Shown one piece after another: positions 53,862 to 63,495 of a stretch of DNA of 64,000 nucleotides (positions are counted from its first letter, which is position 1; every line of letters begins with the position of its first letter). The stretch covers positions 620,001-684,000 of the forward strand of contig NZ_JACHYB010000001.1 of the NCBI RefSeq assembly GCF_014192515.1, given 5' to 3'. This DNA comes from Microbacter margulisiae. Its GTDB lineage: Bacteria; Bacteroidota; Bacteroidia; Bacteroidales; Paludibacteraceae. Below the pieces are notes generated by a model, which saw nothing but the letters and a program-made list of their open reading frames with translations, was not told the origin of the DNA and searched no databases. The translations under genes were made by a program, and so were the position numbers.

Positions 53862-54458
53862 TTATTTGTGCATCATCAAGGCTCCAAAAATTGAGGCAAT
53901 ATTGGTTGCAAATAGTTTTACGGCTATAGCCAATAAAATTATGCCAAAGAATTTTCTCAAAATATAAATTCCGCCCTCACCAATCCATCGCTCTACTTTG
54001 TCTGTCATTCTCAGTACAATGTAAACAAAAATCATATTTAAAAGTAACGCGATTATAATATTGATCGTTTGGTATTCTGCTCTCAAAGACAGGAGAGAGG
54101 TAAATGATCCTGGTCCAGCAATTAGCGGGAAGGCCAGCGGTACAATGGACGCTACATTTGAAGGTCCATCCATTTTAAAAATTTCGACTCCTAATGTCAT
54201 CTCAAACGCCATAATAAAAATAATAATAGACCCAGCGACGGCAAATGATTTAATATCAACATTGAACATTCGCAGAATTATATCGCCGGCGAAAAGAAAA
54301 GCCAGCATTACGCCAAATGATACCGCAGTAACCATCAATGGATTAATCTTATTATTTTTTTGTTTTAGGTTGAGAATGATAGGGACTGAACCTAAAATAT
54401 CAATGATGGCAAACAAGACGACAAAAGCACTCGTAACTTCTAAAATATCAATTTTCAT
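53862..54458 (-). CDS. MarC family membrane protein
   Basis: 198 residues with six predicted membrane helices. MarC/YhgN family signature: FVVLFAIIDILGSVPIILNL, FAVAGSIIIFIMAFEMTLG, VPLAFPLIAGPGSFTSLL. Function of the family is not established; an early link to multiple antibiotic resistance has not held up. Third gene of the rlmD-GT2-marC-dgkA unit. Confidence 0.9.
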   Translation of the reverse strand: MKIDILEVTSAFVVLFAIIDILGSVPIILNLKQKNNKINPLMVTAVSFGVMLAFLFAGDIILRMFNVDIKSFAVAGSIIIFIMAFEMTLGVEIFKMDGPSNVASIVPLAFPLIAGPGSFTSLLSLRAEYQTINIIIALLLNMIFVYIVLRMTDKVERWIGEGGIYILRKFFGIILLAIAVKLFATNIASIFGALMMHK

Positions 54459-54460
54459 AT

Positions 54461-55336
54461 TTACTTCTGATTTTTAAGGTTATCAACTAAGCTCAAGGTT
54501 TGAGAATTGATCTGTTTTCTTTGTTGATCGAGTATCCAGCCCCATTTGTTAAAATATCGAATCATATTTACAACATGAATGACCAAAAGATAAAGTTTTT
54601 TGTAAGAACCTTGTTCATGAGCATGTGTAATATTTACTTCAGGATAAAAAACCGTATCATAGTGCTCATGTATCCTACGAGATAAGTCAATATCTTCCGG
54701 ATAGAGAAAAAAACGTTCATCAAATAACCCGACTTTTTGTAAAGCTTCAATTTTCAAAATTAAGAAACATCCGGATAAATACGGCACATTAAGCGTCTCA
54801 TTATAATCAAAATGTTTTAATTGAAATTTATCTATTCGCTTTCTTGTCCATTTTTCAGGGAAAAAACGCTTGGATATCAAGTCTAAGGGAGCCGGAAGCA
54901 ATTTACAAAGGTATTGCAGATCTCCATTAGGATAAAATATCTTGGGCATTAAGGCTCCAATTTTCGGATTGTTCTGCATAAATTTGATTATACGGAACAA
55001 AATTCTAGGTTCGAACGTGACATCTGGATTAATGACTGCATGATATACTATATTGTCATTGATAGAATGTTGAATTGCAATGTTGTGAGCGCGTCCAAAT
55101 CCAATATTGCGCTTATTCTTGATATATTCTACAGATAATGAATGAAAACGAATATCTTCTACCTGAGAGTTATCTATTATATAAATCGTATGGACGACAG
55201 ATGCCTGTTTTAGCAAATTAATCAGCAAAGCAATCAAATCAAACGATTGCCCATATCTAACAATAGAAACATTTAGATTTCTATCTTTCAATTCAGTTTT
55301 TAAAGGCATCTCACTTAGTGACGTATCATATTGCAT
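54461..55336 (-). CDS. Glycosyltransferase family 2 (rhamnosyltransferase-like)
   Basis: 291 residues, GT-A fold. Early strand SIVRYGQSFDLIALLINLLKQ, then IYIIDNS, a NIGFGRAHNIAI helix, and the metal-binding region HAVINPDVTF (variant D-x-D). YPNGDLQYLCKLLPAP, SGCFLILKIEALQKVGLFDERFFLYPEDIDLSRRI resembles WbbL-type rhamnosyltransferases. Probably adds a sugar to O-antigen or capsule precursors. Second gene of the rlmD unit. Confidence 0.87.
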   Translation of the reverse strand: MQYDTSLSEMPLKTELKDRNLNVSIVRYGQSFDLIALLINLLKQASVVHTIYIIDNSQVEDIRFHSLSVEYIKNKRNIGFGRAHNIAIQHSINDNIVYHAVINPDVTFEPRILFRIIKFMQNNPKIGALMPKIFYPNGDLQYLCKLLPAPLDLISKRFFPEKWTRKRIDKFQLKHFDYNETLNVPYLSGCFLILKIEALQKVGLFDERFFLYPEDIDLSRRIHEHYDTVFYPEVNITHAHEQGSYKKLYLLVIHVVNMIRYFNKWGWILDQQRKQINSQTLSLVDNLKNQK

Positions 55337-55346
55337 CTTATTATAT

Positions 55347-56762
55347 TTAACGTCGTGTCAATTGTACTACATTCTCAATATGTTGAGTATGAGGAAACAT
55401 ATCTACAGGTTGTACTTTTGTGACCACATAACTTTCATCAAGTAATTGCAGATCTCTTGCTTGTGTTGCCGGATTACAACTAACATAAACAATTCGTTTA
55501 GGACTCAATTCTAAGATTTTTTCAACAACCTGTTTATGCATTCCTGCTCTTGGTGGATCTGTAATCAACACATCAGGCGTACCATAAGTTGCCACGAAAT
55601 CATTATTCATTACATCTTTGATATCACCAGCAAAAAACAATGTATTATTTACGTGATTAAGCAAAGCATTTGCTTTTGCATCTTCAATAGCTTCAGGTAC
55701 ATACTCTATACCAATAACTTTAGCCACATTCTTTGCTATAAAGTTAGCGATTGTTCCCGTTCCAGTATAAAGATCATAAACTAATTCTTTCCCTGATAGT
55801 TGCGCAAACTCTCTGACAATTTTATAAAGTTCATAAGCCTGTTTGGAATTTGTTTGATAAAAGGATTTTGGTCCAATTTTAAACTGTAAAGATTCCATTT
55901 GTTCGACAATATAAGTACGGCCATGAAATAAATGCACTTGTTGATCAGTAATGCTATCATTTGCTTTTTCGTTAATGATATAGACAAGAGATGTTACCTG
56001 AGGGAAACTTTTGGAAATGAATTCGAGAAGTTTGTTTCTTAATTCTGCATTTTCAAAATAAAAGACCATGATAACCATTACTTCACCGGTAGTCGATGAG
56101 CGAATGATCATATTTCGAAGCCAGCCATTTTGTTTTCGCAAATCAAAAAAAGGCATATGATGCTCAATAGCATAAGCTTTAACGCTGTTCCGAATTTGAT
56201 TCGAAAGTTCGCTTTGTAACCAACAGCTTTTGATATCCAACACTTTATCGAATAAAGCAGGAATATGAAATCCTAGGGCATTTTTATCAACTGTATATTC
56301 TTGTTGGTCTGAATGAAGCTCATCCTGAGTCATCCATCGATTATTTGAGAAAGTGAATTCCAGTTTGTTTCGATAAAAGGTTGTTTGCAGACAGCCTAAA
56401 ATAGGTGATATTTCAGGCAATTCAATTTTTCCAATTCTTTCCAAATTATCTATAACTTGCTTACGCTTATAATGTAGTTGTTTTTCATAGGTTAAATGCT
56501 GCCATTTGCATCCACCGCAAGTACCAAAATGTTCACAAAAAGGGACGGCTCTATCTTCTGAGAAATGATGAAATAAAATAGCTTTTGCTTCTCCATAGCT
56601 CTTTCTCTTTTTTGTCAATTGAAGATCGACTATATCACCAGGGGCAACTGTAGGTATAAAGATAACCCAATTGTCGAGTTTGGCAATTGCTTTTCCTTCT
56701 GCAGCAATATCAACAATTGGAATATTAGTCAAAATAGGGAGTGATTTTTTGTTTGGTTTCAC
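55347..56762 (-). CDS. rlmD: 23S rRNA (uracil-C5)-methyltransferase, RlmD/RlmCD type
   Basis: 471 residues. An N-terminal TRAM domain (about 10-70) is followed by the iron-sulfur cysteines CEHFGTCGGCKWQH (about 77-90), and the SAM domain with YDLYTGTGTIANFIAKNV, DPPRAGMH and the catalytic cysteine in VYVSCNPATQARDL. It methylates uridines of 23S rRNA (U747 and/or U1939 type). First gene of rlmD-GT2-marC-dgkA. Its -7 element is so close that the leader would be only about 10 bases. Confidence 0.94.
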   Translation of the reverse strand: MKPNKKSLPILTNIPIVDIAAEGKAIAKLDNWVIFIPTVAPGDIVDLQLTKKRKSYGEAKAILFHHFSEDRAVPFCEHFGTCGGCKWQHLTYEKQLHYKRKQVIDNLERIGKIELPEISPILGCLQTTFYRNKLEFTFSNNRWMTQDELHSDQQEYTVDKNALGFHIPALFDKVLDIKSCWLQSELSNQIRNSVKAYAIEHHMPFFDLRKQNGWLRNMIIRSSTTGEVMVIMVFYFENAELRNKLLEFISKSFPQVTSLVYIINEKANDSITDQQVHLFHGRTYIVEQMESLQFKIGPKSFYQTNSKQAYELYKIVREFAQLSGKELVYDLYTGTGTIANFIAKNVAKVIGIEYVPEAIEDAKANALLNHVNNTLFFAGDIKDVMNNDFVATYGTPDVLITDPPRAGMHKQVVEKILELSPKRIVYVSCNPATQARDLQLLDESYVVTKVQPVDMFPHTQHIENVVQLTRR

Positions 56763-56778
56763 AAGATCTTTTTTATCG

Positions 56779-56786
56779 CAAAAATA
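56779..56786 (-). promoter_or_regulatory. Putative -7 element of rlmD
   Basis: Minus-strand TATTTTTG, 17 bases before the rlmD ATG. Confidence 0.4.
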
Positions 56787-57484
56787 AATATTTATTTCCG
56801 GGCTTGGAATATATTTGAACGCCTTTGACTATAAATTTTTCACCTACCCCTAATACTTATTGAAAATATTGAATTCTCAAGCAATAGAAATAAGTACATA
56901 TTACGTGTAATAAATTGTACTTCATTTGGTTAATTCAAAAAATGAAGGTCCTTTGTTATTTTTAAAATAGCAATTTTGGCAAACAGTGTTCTAACTGCAT
57001 AAATTTCATAGTGATCTGGTTGTAAATCGCTACAAAAATACTTTTTTGACTATGTAACTATTCTTTTATTCACATGTTGAAAGATTATATATGTAAATCA
57101 AATAGCTTATTGACATATGTAAAGTAAAAAAGTAACGCAATAAATCGTCTAAAATAACATTTGTGAATTTAATCATTTGAATCCTATAACAATAGCTTTT
57201 TGTATTTTGTAATAATCATATATCTAGTGTTTTATGTACTATATATAAATATAAAGTTGAGACATATTCTTGCGTAGTCAAATTTATGCTGCAAAAGTCA
57301 TTTTTATTGTTAAATTAAATTAGTAGTATACTGTTTACTTGGTATATATGAATATTACATAAAGTTTAAGTACACGATATTTTGAATAGCAAAATTACAA
57401 ATGAACATCCTGAGCATCATACCTAAATAGATGTCTGTAACGTATTATTTCGTACTGTACATATGTGTAATTTATATTCTCTAT
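56787..57484. other. Long AT-rich control region upstream of the Xre regulator
   Basis: About 700 bases with no gene and no tRNA. The composition is even more AT-rich than its neighbours. It contains TGTAAA at 57021-57026, 57092-57097 and 57118-57123, the same hexamer that clusters next to the regulator start. Confidence 0.5.
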
Positions 57485-57540
57485 TTTACAGTTGTAAATA
57501 TGCAATTTGTAAAGAAAATAGTTTACATTTGTAGTGTAAA
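57485..57540 (+). promoter_or_regulatory. Probable autoregulatory operator and promoter of the Xre gene
   Basis: TTTACA-GT-TGTAAA (57485-57498), TGTAAA (57508-57513) and TTTACA-N7-TGTAAA (57522-57540) are packed within 56 bases before the ATG at 57561. The last inverted repeat covers TACATTTG (57524-57531), a -7 element. A bound regulator would block the polymerase. Confidence 0.55.
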
Positions 57541-57560
57541 GAAATGATACATTTTTCATC

Positions 57561-58016
57561 ATGAAAGAACGAATTGCTCAAATCATTACACATGAACAAC
57601 TGACTTCAGGTAAATTTGCCTTAGCCATTGGGACACAAGCGTCAGTTATTTCTCACATCTTAAACGGGAGAAACAAGCCCAGTATGGAAATAATTCAAAA
57701 GATTCTTTCTGCTTATCCATCTATTAATCCGGACTGGCTTGTTTTAGGAAGAGGTAGTATGATGAGACAAACGAATGGATTAGAACAAACATCTTTGTTT
57801 GACATCTCAGAAAAAGACTCCAGTCTTACTTCCGTTAATCCTCAAACAAAATCTATAAAAAAAGAAGACCATCTCAAACCGATCACTTCCACATCCAATA
57901 TTCAATCTATTGAAAGTTTGAAAAACAAGAAAGTAAGTAAGATTACGGTTTATTATTCCGATATGACTTTTGAAGAATTTGTCCCATCAACAACAACCCA
58001 ATTTCAGACTGACTAA
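57561..58016 (+). CDS. Xre-family HTH transcriptional regulator
   Basis: 151 residues. Residues about 3-65 form an HTH_3 domain: MKERIAQIITHEQLTSGKFALAIGTQASVISHILNGRNKPSMEIIQKIL, where TQASVISHILNGRNKPS is the turn and recognition helix. A Ser/Thr/Lys-rich linker leads to a short conserved end, KVSKITVYYSDMTFEEF. It resembles the Bacteroidota regulators with this same DNA-binding domain. No clear effector domain is present. Probably self-regulated by the clustered half-sites just upstream. Its next downstream neighbour is pyrK, which has its own promoter. Confidence 0.88.
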   Translation: MKERIAQIITHEQLTSGKFALAIGTQASVISHILNGRNKPSMEIIQKILSAYPSINPDWLVLGRGSMMRQTNGLEQTSLFDISEKDSSLTSVNPQTKSIKKEDHLKPITSTSNIQSIESLKNKKVSKITVYYSDMTFEEFVPSTTTQFQTD

Positions 58017-58036
58017 TTGTTTGTTTTTATATCGAA

Positions 58037-58067
58037 TTTGAATCTCGTTCGGATTTTCGTACTTTTG
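58037..58067 (+). promoter_or_regulatory. Promoter of pyrK-pyrD
   Basis: TTTG (58037-58040), 19 bases, TACTTTTG (58060-58067). Both elements and the spacing are ideal for the Bacteroidota consensus, about 100 bases before the pyrK ATG. Confidence 0.6.
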
Positions 58068-58167
58068 TATGCAATTCAACATAAAGTTTATATTGTGGAT
58101 TTTAGCTCGTAATAGATTAAAATTTAGATATTTACTTTGAATTCTAACTATTTATTCCGGTGTGAGA

Positions 58168-58935
58168 ATGAAAAAATTTATCGGCGATTGGATTATCTCT
58201 GCAAATATTTCACTGAACAAAAGCAATTTTTTGTTGAAACTAACATATTCAGAACCTCTTCCTTTGATTTTGCCAGGGCAATTTGTTCAAATCAAAATTG
58301 ACAATGTATCTTCTGCATTTTTAAGGCGTACTTTTTCAATTAATTACGTAAATGTGGATAAAAAGGAAATTTGGATACTTATTCAGATCGTAGGAGACGG
58401 AACTCAGGCATTAAGCAAATCTAAACCAGGCGAGAAATTAAATTTGATTTTCCCATTAGGTAATGCATTTTCAATGCCTTATAGCAAAAAATCAAATCTC
58501 TTGCTGATTGGGGGAGGTGTAGGAATTGCACCTTTATTGTTTTTAGGATCTAAGTTGAAAGAAGAAGGCGTTACTCCCAATTTTTTAATAGGAGCAAAAA
58601 ATGCTGATGGTTTGATTGAGTTAGATGAATTTCATAAGCATGGCAATGTCTTTGTAACAACTGAGGATGGTTCTGTTGGTGAAAAAGGCTTTGTAACAGA
58701 GCACTCTGTTTTGCAAAACACTTTTGATAAAATCTATTCATGTGGCCCCACTCCTATGATGAAGGCTGTAGCACGATATGCCGAAAAATATTCGATTGAC
58801 TGCGAAGTTTCCTTAGAAAATAAAATGGCGTGTGGAATAGGAGCTTGTCTTTGTTGTGTTACACCTACACAACATGGACACCAATGTGTTTGTACGGAGG
58901 GACCTGTATTTAATACAAAAGAACTAGTATGGTAA
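58168..58935 (+). CDS. pyrK: Dihydroorotate dehydrogenase B electron-transfer subunit
   Basis: 255 residues from ATG 58168 (a GTG two codons upstream is in frame). Ferredoxin-reductase fold: FAD-binding [15 protein letters not shown]-binding [20 protein letters not shown] and [15 protein letters not shown], then a 2Fe-2S cluster site [21 protein letters not shown] plus a later Cys in CVCTEGPVF. It passes electrons from PyrD's FMN to NAD+. It overlaps pyrD by 7 bases. Confidence 0.95.
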   Translation: MKKFIGDWIISANISLNKSNFLLKLTYSEPLPLILPGQFVQIKIDNVSSAFLRRTFSINYVNVDKKEIWILIQIVGDGTQALSKSKPGEKLNLIFPLGNAFSMPYSKKSNLLLIGGGVGIAPLLFLGSKLKEEGVTPNFLIGAKNADGLIELDEFHKHGNVFVTTEDGSVGEKGFVTEHSVLQNTFDKIYSCGPTPMMKAVARYAEKYSIDCEVSLENKMACGIGACLCCVTPTQHGHQCVCTEGPVFNTKELVW

Positions 58936-59843
58936 ATTTAACGACAAAAATAGGCGGCTTATTGTTGCAAAACCCAGTTATAACAGCTTCAGGAACATTT
59001 GGATATGGCGAAGAATATGTTGATTTTATTGATATTAATCAATTAGGAGCTATATGTGTAAAAGGGACAACGCTTCATCACCGCGAAGGAAACCTATATC
59101 CAAGGATGGCAGAAACGCCAGCTGGCATGTTAAATGCCGTTGGACTTCAAAATAAAGGAGTGGATTATTTTATAAACTCCATAAACCCCCGACTAAAAGC
59201 TTTTCAAACCACATTTATAGTAAATGTGTCCGGTTCGGCACTGGATGATTATATTGAAACAGCTGAGAAGATTAATGCTGTAGATAATATACCTGCTATA
59301 GAACTTAATATTTCATGTCCCAATGTAAAGCAAGGGGGCATGGCATTTGGTGTTGATAAAGATGCAGCCGCTGAAGTAGTCAAAGAAGTTCGCAAAGTAT
59401 ATCATAAAACATTGATCGTAAAATTATCGCCTAATGTAACTGACATTAAAATCATAGCTAAAGCTGTTGAAAATGAAGGTGCAGATGCTGTTTCCTTGAT
59501 TAATACTTTGTTAGGAATGGCAATTGATGCTGAAATGCAAACTCCGGTTTTATCTACTATTACAGGTGGACTGTCAGGCCCATGTGTTAAACCAATTGCT
59601 TTGCGTATGGTATGGGAAGTTGCTCATACTGTGAATATTCCAGTTATTGGCATGGGAGGAATTAGCAATGCCCGGGATGCAGTTGAATTTTTTCTGGCGG
59701 GAGCTACTGCTATTCAGATTGGCACTGCTAATTTTATTGATCCTACGGTGAGTTTGAATGTATTGCAAGGAATCCAGGATTATCTGGAACGTCATCATTA
59801 TACTTCGATTTCCGAAATAATTGGAGCTTTAAAAATCAGTTGA
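58929..59843 (+). CDS. pyrD: Dihydroorotate dehydrogenase, class 1B catalytic subunit
   Basis: 304 residues, TIM barrel with FMN. Oxidises dihydroorotate to orotate in pyrimidine synthesis. [28 protein letters not shown], and the catalytic cysteine in [14 protein letters not shown] define class 1 enzymes; the adjacent pyrK makes it class 1B (NAD-linked). Later blocks [20 protein letters not shown] and [18 protein letters not shown] line the phosphate site. No other pyr gene is near. Confidence 0.96.
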   Translation: MVNLTTKIGGLLLQNPVITASGTFGYGEEYVDFIDINQLGAICVKGTTLHHREGNLYPRMAETPAGMLNAVGLQNKGVDYFINSINPRLKAFQTTFIVNVSGSALDDYIETAEKINAVDNIPAIELNISCPNVKQGGMAFGVDKDAAAEVVKEVRKVYHKTLIVKLSPNVTDIKIIAKAVENEGADAVSLINTLLGMAIDAEMQTPVLSTITGGLSGPCVKPIALRMVWEVAHTVNIPVIGMGGISNARDAVEFFLAGATAIQIGTANFIDPTVSLNVLQGIQDYLERHHYTSISEIIGALKIS

Positions 59844-59862
59844 CGTTGATTTGCCGATTAGA

Positions 59863-60357
59863 TTATACATGAATGTGCTCATAATTTACAAACGAGTAAC
59901 CAAATGGTATTTTATCTGTAGCCGGATGATATTCTGAAAAAACTTTTTTCCATTCGTCATCAACAATAGTAGGGAAAAAAGCATCGGCTTGAAATGTGGC
60001 ATAAATATGCGTTAGATACATTTTATCGGCTTTGGGAACAATTTGACTATATAGCGAACTCCCTCCAATAATAAATATCTCTTCTTCATTCTTACATATC
60101 TCCACCGCATCTTCTATCGAATGCACAGTAGCACATCCCTCAAATTCTAACAATTGATGGGTAACGACAATATTTTTTCGTTCCGGGAGTGCTCCTTTAG
60201 GAAGAGACAAAAAAGTATTGCGCCCCATAATAATGGGATGATTCAATGTAAGTCGTTTGAATCTTTTCAAATCGTCAGGAATATGGCATAATAATTGATT
60301 CTTATAACCAATCGCATGGTTTTCGGCTATAGCAGCAATAATGGATATTATCGGCAT
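59863..60357 (-). CDS. folA: Dihydrofolate reductase
   Basis: 164 residues. Reduces dihydrofolate to tetrahydrofolate. ISIIAAIAENHAIGYKNQLLCHIPDDLKRFKRLT shows the active-site Trp position replaced by Cys (LLCHIP where most have LPWHLP) and the catalytic Asp in PDD. HPIIMGRNTFLSLP, EIFIIGGSSLYSQIV and LTHIYATFQADAFFP complete the family pattern. The Cys in place of Trp is unusual and worth verifying. Convergent with pyrD. Confidence 0.93.
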   Translation of the reverse strand: MPIISIIAAIAENHAIGYKNQLLCHIPDDLKRFKRLTLNHPIIMGRNTFLSLPKGALPERKNIVVTHQLLEFEGCATVHSIEDAVEICKNEEEIFIIGGSSLYSQIVPKADKMYLTHIYATFQADAFFPTIVDDEWKKVFSEYHPATDKIPFGYSFVNYEHIHV

Positions 60358-60379
60358 ACACGTATTGTTTAGAGATTGA

Positions 60380-60387
60380 CAAAGATA
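60380..60387 (-). promoter_or_regulatory. Putative -7 element of folA
   Basis: Minus-strand TATCTTTG, 23 bases before the folA ATG. Confidence 0.5.
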
Positions 60388-60520
60388 TTACTTTTTGGAA
60401 AAATATGAAGAGTTAAAACTGAGGAGAAGATGAAATAATAAGACAAGCAAATAGCATTGAAAAATAATAAATATGCCAATTTATTGTTTCAGCACACGAT
60501 AGTTTTAGAAGAAAATAATC

Positions 60521-60528
60521 TAAATTTG
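60521..60528 (+). promoter_or_regulatory. Putative -7 element of maeB
   Basis: TAAATTTG fits TAnnTTTG and lies 43 bases before the ATG at 60571. This argues against the longer frame starting at 60457. Confidence 0.45.
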
Positions 60529-60570
60529 CAGCTCCTTTTAAGAAACACAATCAATTATTCATCTTATACA

Positions 60571-62874
60571 ATGGCAAAGTTCACAAAAGAAGACGCCCTC
60601 AATTACCACAGAATGGGCAAACCTGGAAAAATAGAAATTGTTCCAACTAAACCCTACAGTACTCAAACAGATTTATCGTTGGCTTACTCCCCTGGAGTAG
60701 CAGAGCCGTGTTTAGAAATTGAAAAAGATCCGAATGCAGCTTATGAATACACGACAAAAGGGAATTTAGTTGCTGTTATTTCGAATGGCACAGCTGTTTT
60801 GGGATTAGGTGATATTGGTGCATTAGCTGGTAAGCCGGTTATGGAAGGAAAAGGTCTTCTTTTTAAAATTTTTGCTGGCATTGATGTTTTTGATATTGAA
60901 ATCAACGAAAAAGATCCCGAAAAATTTATTCAAATTGTTAAAGCCATTTCTCCTACGTTTGGTGGTATTAATCTAGAAGATATTAAAGCTCCAGAATGCT
61001 TTGAAATTGAAACCCGTTTACGCGAAGAAGTAGATATTCCGATTATGCATGATGATCAACATGGAACGGCAATTATTTCTGCTGCAGGTTTGATCAATGC
61101 ACTTGAAATTGTAGGAAAAAAAATTGAAGATATTCGTATTGTAGTGAATGGAGCTGGTGCAGCTGCCAATTCCTGTGCCCGTTTGTATGTATTGCTTGGT
61201 GCTCGTAAAGAAAACATTATCATGGTAGACAGCAAGGGCGTTATTACAGCAGACAGGCAAAATTTAACCCCGCAAAAACAAGAATTTGCCACAGATCGTC
61301 AAGGTCTGAAAACTTTATCTGACGCAGTTTATGGAGCTGATGTTTTCTTAGGATTATCTGTTGCTGATGTTTTGACAAAAGAAATGGTTCGTACCATGGC
61401 TAAAGATCCTATTGTGTTTGCATTAGCCAATCCGAACCCCGAAATATCTTATGCTGATGCCATGGATTCGCGAGGAGATATTCTTTTTGCCACAGGACGT
61501 TCCGACTATCCGAACCAAATCAATAATGTATTAGGATTCCCATATATTTTCCGTGGCGCTTTAGATGTTCGCGCAACATCTATTAATGAAGAGATGAAAA
61601 AAGCAGCGGTATTGGCTATTGCCGATTTAGCCAAGCAACATGTTCCTGATGTTGTCAACGCTGCTTATAATTTGAATAAAATTTCTTTTGGTAGATCTTA
61701 TATTATTCCTAAGCCCCTTGATCCTCGTCTTTTAACCACGGTTGCCCCTGCAGTAGCAAAAGCTGCAATTGCATCCGGCGTTGCACGTAATCCAATTACT
61801 GACTGGGATGCATATAACGTAAAACTAAGAGAATTAATGGGATATGATAATAAAATGTTGCGTCATTTTACTGAAACAGCACGTCAGAATCCTAAACGAG
61901 TGGTTTTTTCAGAAGCTAATCACTTAAATATGCTGAGAGCAGCAGCTACCGCAAAAGCAGAAGGCGTATGTTTCCCAATTTTATTAGGGAATGAAGAACG
62001 TATTGAAAAGATGGCTGTTGAAAATAATATCGATTTGACCGGCATTGAGATTATAAATCTGCGTCATGATCGGGAAGAAGAGCGGCGTACCCTTTATGCT
62101 AAACATTTAACAGCTAAATGTGAACGTGATGGTATGACATTAACCGATGCACTGGAAAAAATGTTTGATCGGAGTTATTTTGGTATGATGATGGTTGAAA
62201 TGGGTAATGCAGATGCCATGATCACAGGTGCATATACCAACTTTATTGAAAACATAAATGCGGCTAAACAGGTGATTGGCATTCGTGATGGAATGAAACA
62301 TATTGCCGCAATGCATATTGCCAATACAAAAAAAGGGACCTTCTTTTTAGCCGATACGTTGTTCAATCGTCATCCGAATGAAGAAACATTAGTGGATATT
62401 GCTCGCTTAACAAATCAGGCTGTGAAATTTTTTGCTCATGATCCTGTTATGGCAATGCTTTCTTATTCCAATTTTGGCGTTGATAAACAAGGTAGCCCTG
62501 CAAGTATACATCGTGTAATTGACACTTTGCATCATATGTGTCCGGATATGGTTATCGATGGAGAAATGCAAGTAAATTTTGCATTAAATAAAATATTACG
62601 TGACGAAAAATATCCATTTACAAAACTAAAAGATAAAGAAGTTAACACATTGATTTTCCCTAATTTAAGTTCGGCAAACATAGCCAGCAAAATGATTTTG
62701 GAAATGGGAATATCAGACATGATTGGCCCAATTCAAATGGGACTAAAGAAACCAATTCATATTCTTGATGTTGAAAGTTCAGTTCGTGATATCGTTAATA
62801 TGACGATTATTGCTGTCATCGATGCTATTGTTGAAGAACAGAAAAGACAAAACAATATAGGGGAATTAGCGTAA
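60571..62874 (+). CDS. maeB: NADP-dependent malic enzyme with phosphotransacetylase-like tail
   Basis: 767 residues from the ATG MAKFTKEDALNYHRMG, the family start; an in-frame ATG 38 codons upstream lies before the promoter. Residues 1-430 are malic enzyme: SLAYSPGVAEPCLEI, GDIGALAGKPVMEGKG, IMHDDQHGTAIISAAGLINAL, and the NADP site IVVNGAGAAANSCARL. Residues about 430-767 are a phosphate acetyltransferase-like domain (KRVVFSEANHLNMLRAAATA), which in MaeB enzymes is regulatory (acetyl-CoA) rather than catalytic. It decarboxylates malate to pyruvate, giving NADPH. Confidence 0.95.
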   Translation: MAKFTKEDALNYHRMGKPGKIEIVPTKPYSTQTDLSLAYSPGVAEPCLEIEKDPNAAYEYTTKGNLVAVISNGTAVLGLGDIGALAGKPVMEGKGLLFKIFAGIDVFDIEINEKDPEKFIQIVKAISPTFGGINLEDIKAPECFEIETRLREEVDIPIMHDDQHGTAIISAAGLINALEIVGKKIEDIRIVVNGAGAAANSCARLYVLLGARKENIIMVDSKGVITADRQNLTPQKQEFATDRQGLKTLSDAVYGADVFLGLSVADVLTKEMVRTMAKDPIVFALANPNPEISYADAMDSRGDILFATGRSDYPNQINNVLGFPYIFRGALDVRATSINEEMKKAAVLAIADLAKQHVPDVVNAAYNLNKISFGRSYIIPKPLDPRLLTTVAPAVAKAAIASGVARNPITDWDAYNVKLRELMGYDNKMLRHFTETARQNPKRVVFSEANHLNMLRAAATAKAEGVCFPILLGNEERIEKMAVENNIDLTGIEIINLRHDREEERRTLYAKHLTAKCERDGMTLTDALEKMFDRSYFGMMMVEMGNADAMITGAYTNFIENINAAKQVIGIRDGMKHIAAMHIANTKKGTFFLADTLFNRHPNEETLVDIARLTNQAVKFFAHDPVMAMLSYSNFGVDKQGSPASIHRVIDTLHHMCPDMVIDGEMQVNFALNKILRDEKYPFTKLKDKEVNTLIFPNLSSANIASKMILEMGISDMIGPIQMGLKKPIHILDVESSVRDIVNMTIIAVIDAIVEEQKRQNNIGELA

Positions 62875-62880
62875 TTATCT

Positions 62881-63465
62881 ATGATTCAGATAGATGATAC
62901 TATAATTAGCAGAGATATTGTCCAGCAGAATTTTATATGTGATTTATCAAAATGTAAAGGTATCTGTTGCGTAGAAGGAGAGGAAGGAGCTCCAGTCACA
63001 GAAGAAGAAGCAAAACAAATTGAAGTTTTATTACCTTCTATTTGGGCCGATCTTTCAGTAGCAGCCAAAGAAGTGATAGAAAAACAAGGAATAACATATC
63101 TTGATCGAGATAATGATCTCTCGATTTCTATAGTTAATGGAGCCGAATGTGTTTTTGCTTTTCAGGATGCCGAGGGATATTGGAAATGTCGGATTGAAGA
63201 AGCTTTTGAGAAAGGGAAAACCTCTTTTAAAAAACCCATTTCATGTCATTTATATCCTGTAAGGCTTCAAAAACATAGAACTTTTACAGCTGTTAATTAT
63301 CATCAATGGCATATTTGTAAAGGAGGAATCGAACTTGGAGATCAAGAAAATAGGAAACTGTTTCAATTTTTGAAAGAGCCTTTGATTCGAAGATTTGGTG
63401 AAGATTGGTACCAGCAATTAATTGCGGTAGCCAATTACATAACCAACACAGAATTTAAAATGTAA
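62881..63465 (+). CDS. DUF3109 family cysteine-rich protein
   Basis: 194 residues, soluble. Cysteines in FICDLSKCKGICCVEGEEGAPVTEEEA, ECVFAF, YWKCRIEEAF, PISCHLYPVRL and WHICKGG suggest a metal site (iron or zinc) like that of the YkgJ-type families. This is DUF3109, common in Bacteroidota; function unknown. It begins 6 bases after maeB and is likely co-transcribed. aspS follows 30 bases on. Confidence 0.85.
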   Translation: MIQIDDTIISRDIVQQNFICDLSKCKGICCVEGEEGAPVTEEEAKQIEVLLPSIWADLSVAAKEVIEKQGITYLDRDNDLSISIVNGAECVFAFQDAEGYWKCRIEEAFEKGKTSFKKPISCHLYPVRLQKHRTFTAVNYHQWHICKGGIELGDQENRKLFQFLKEPLIRRFGEDWYQQLIAVANYITNTEFKM

Positions 63466-63495
63466 TAATAACCATTTAAGCAATTAGTTACATCA

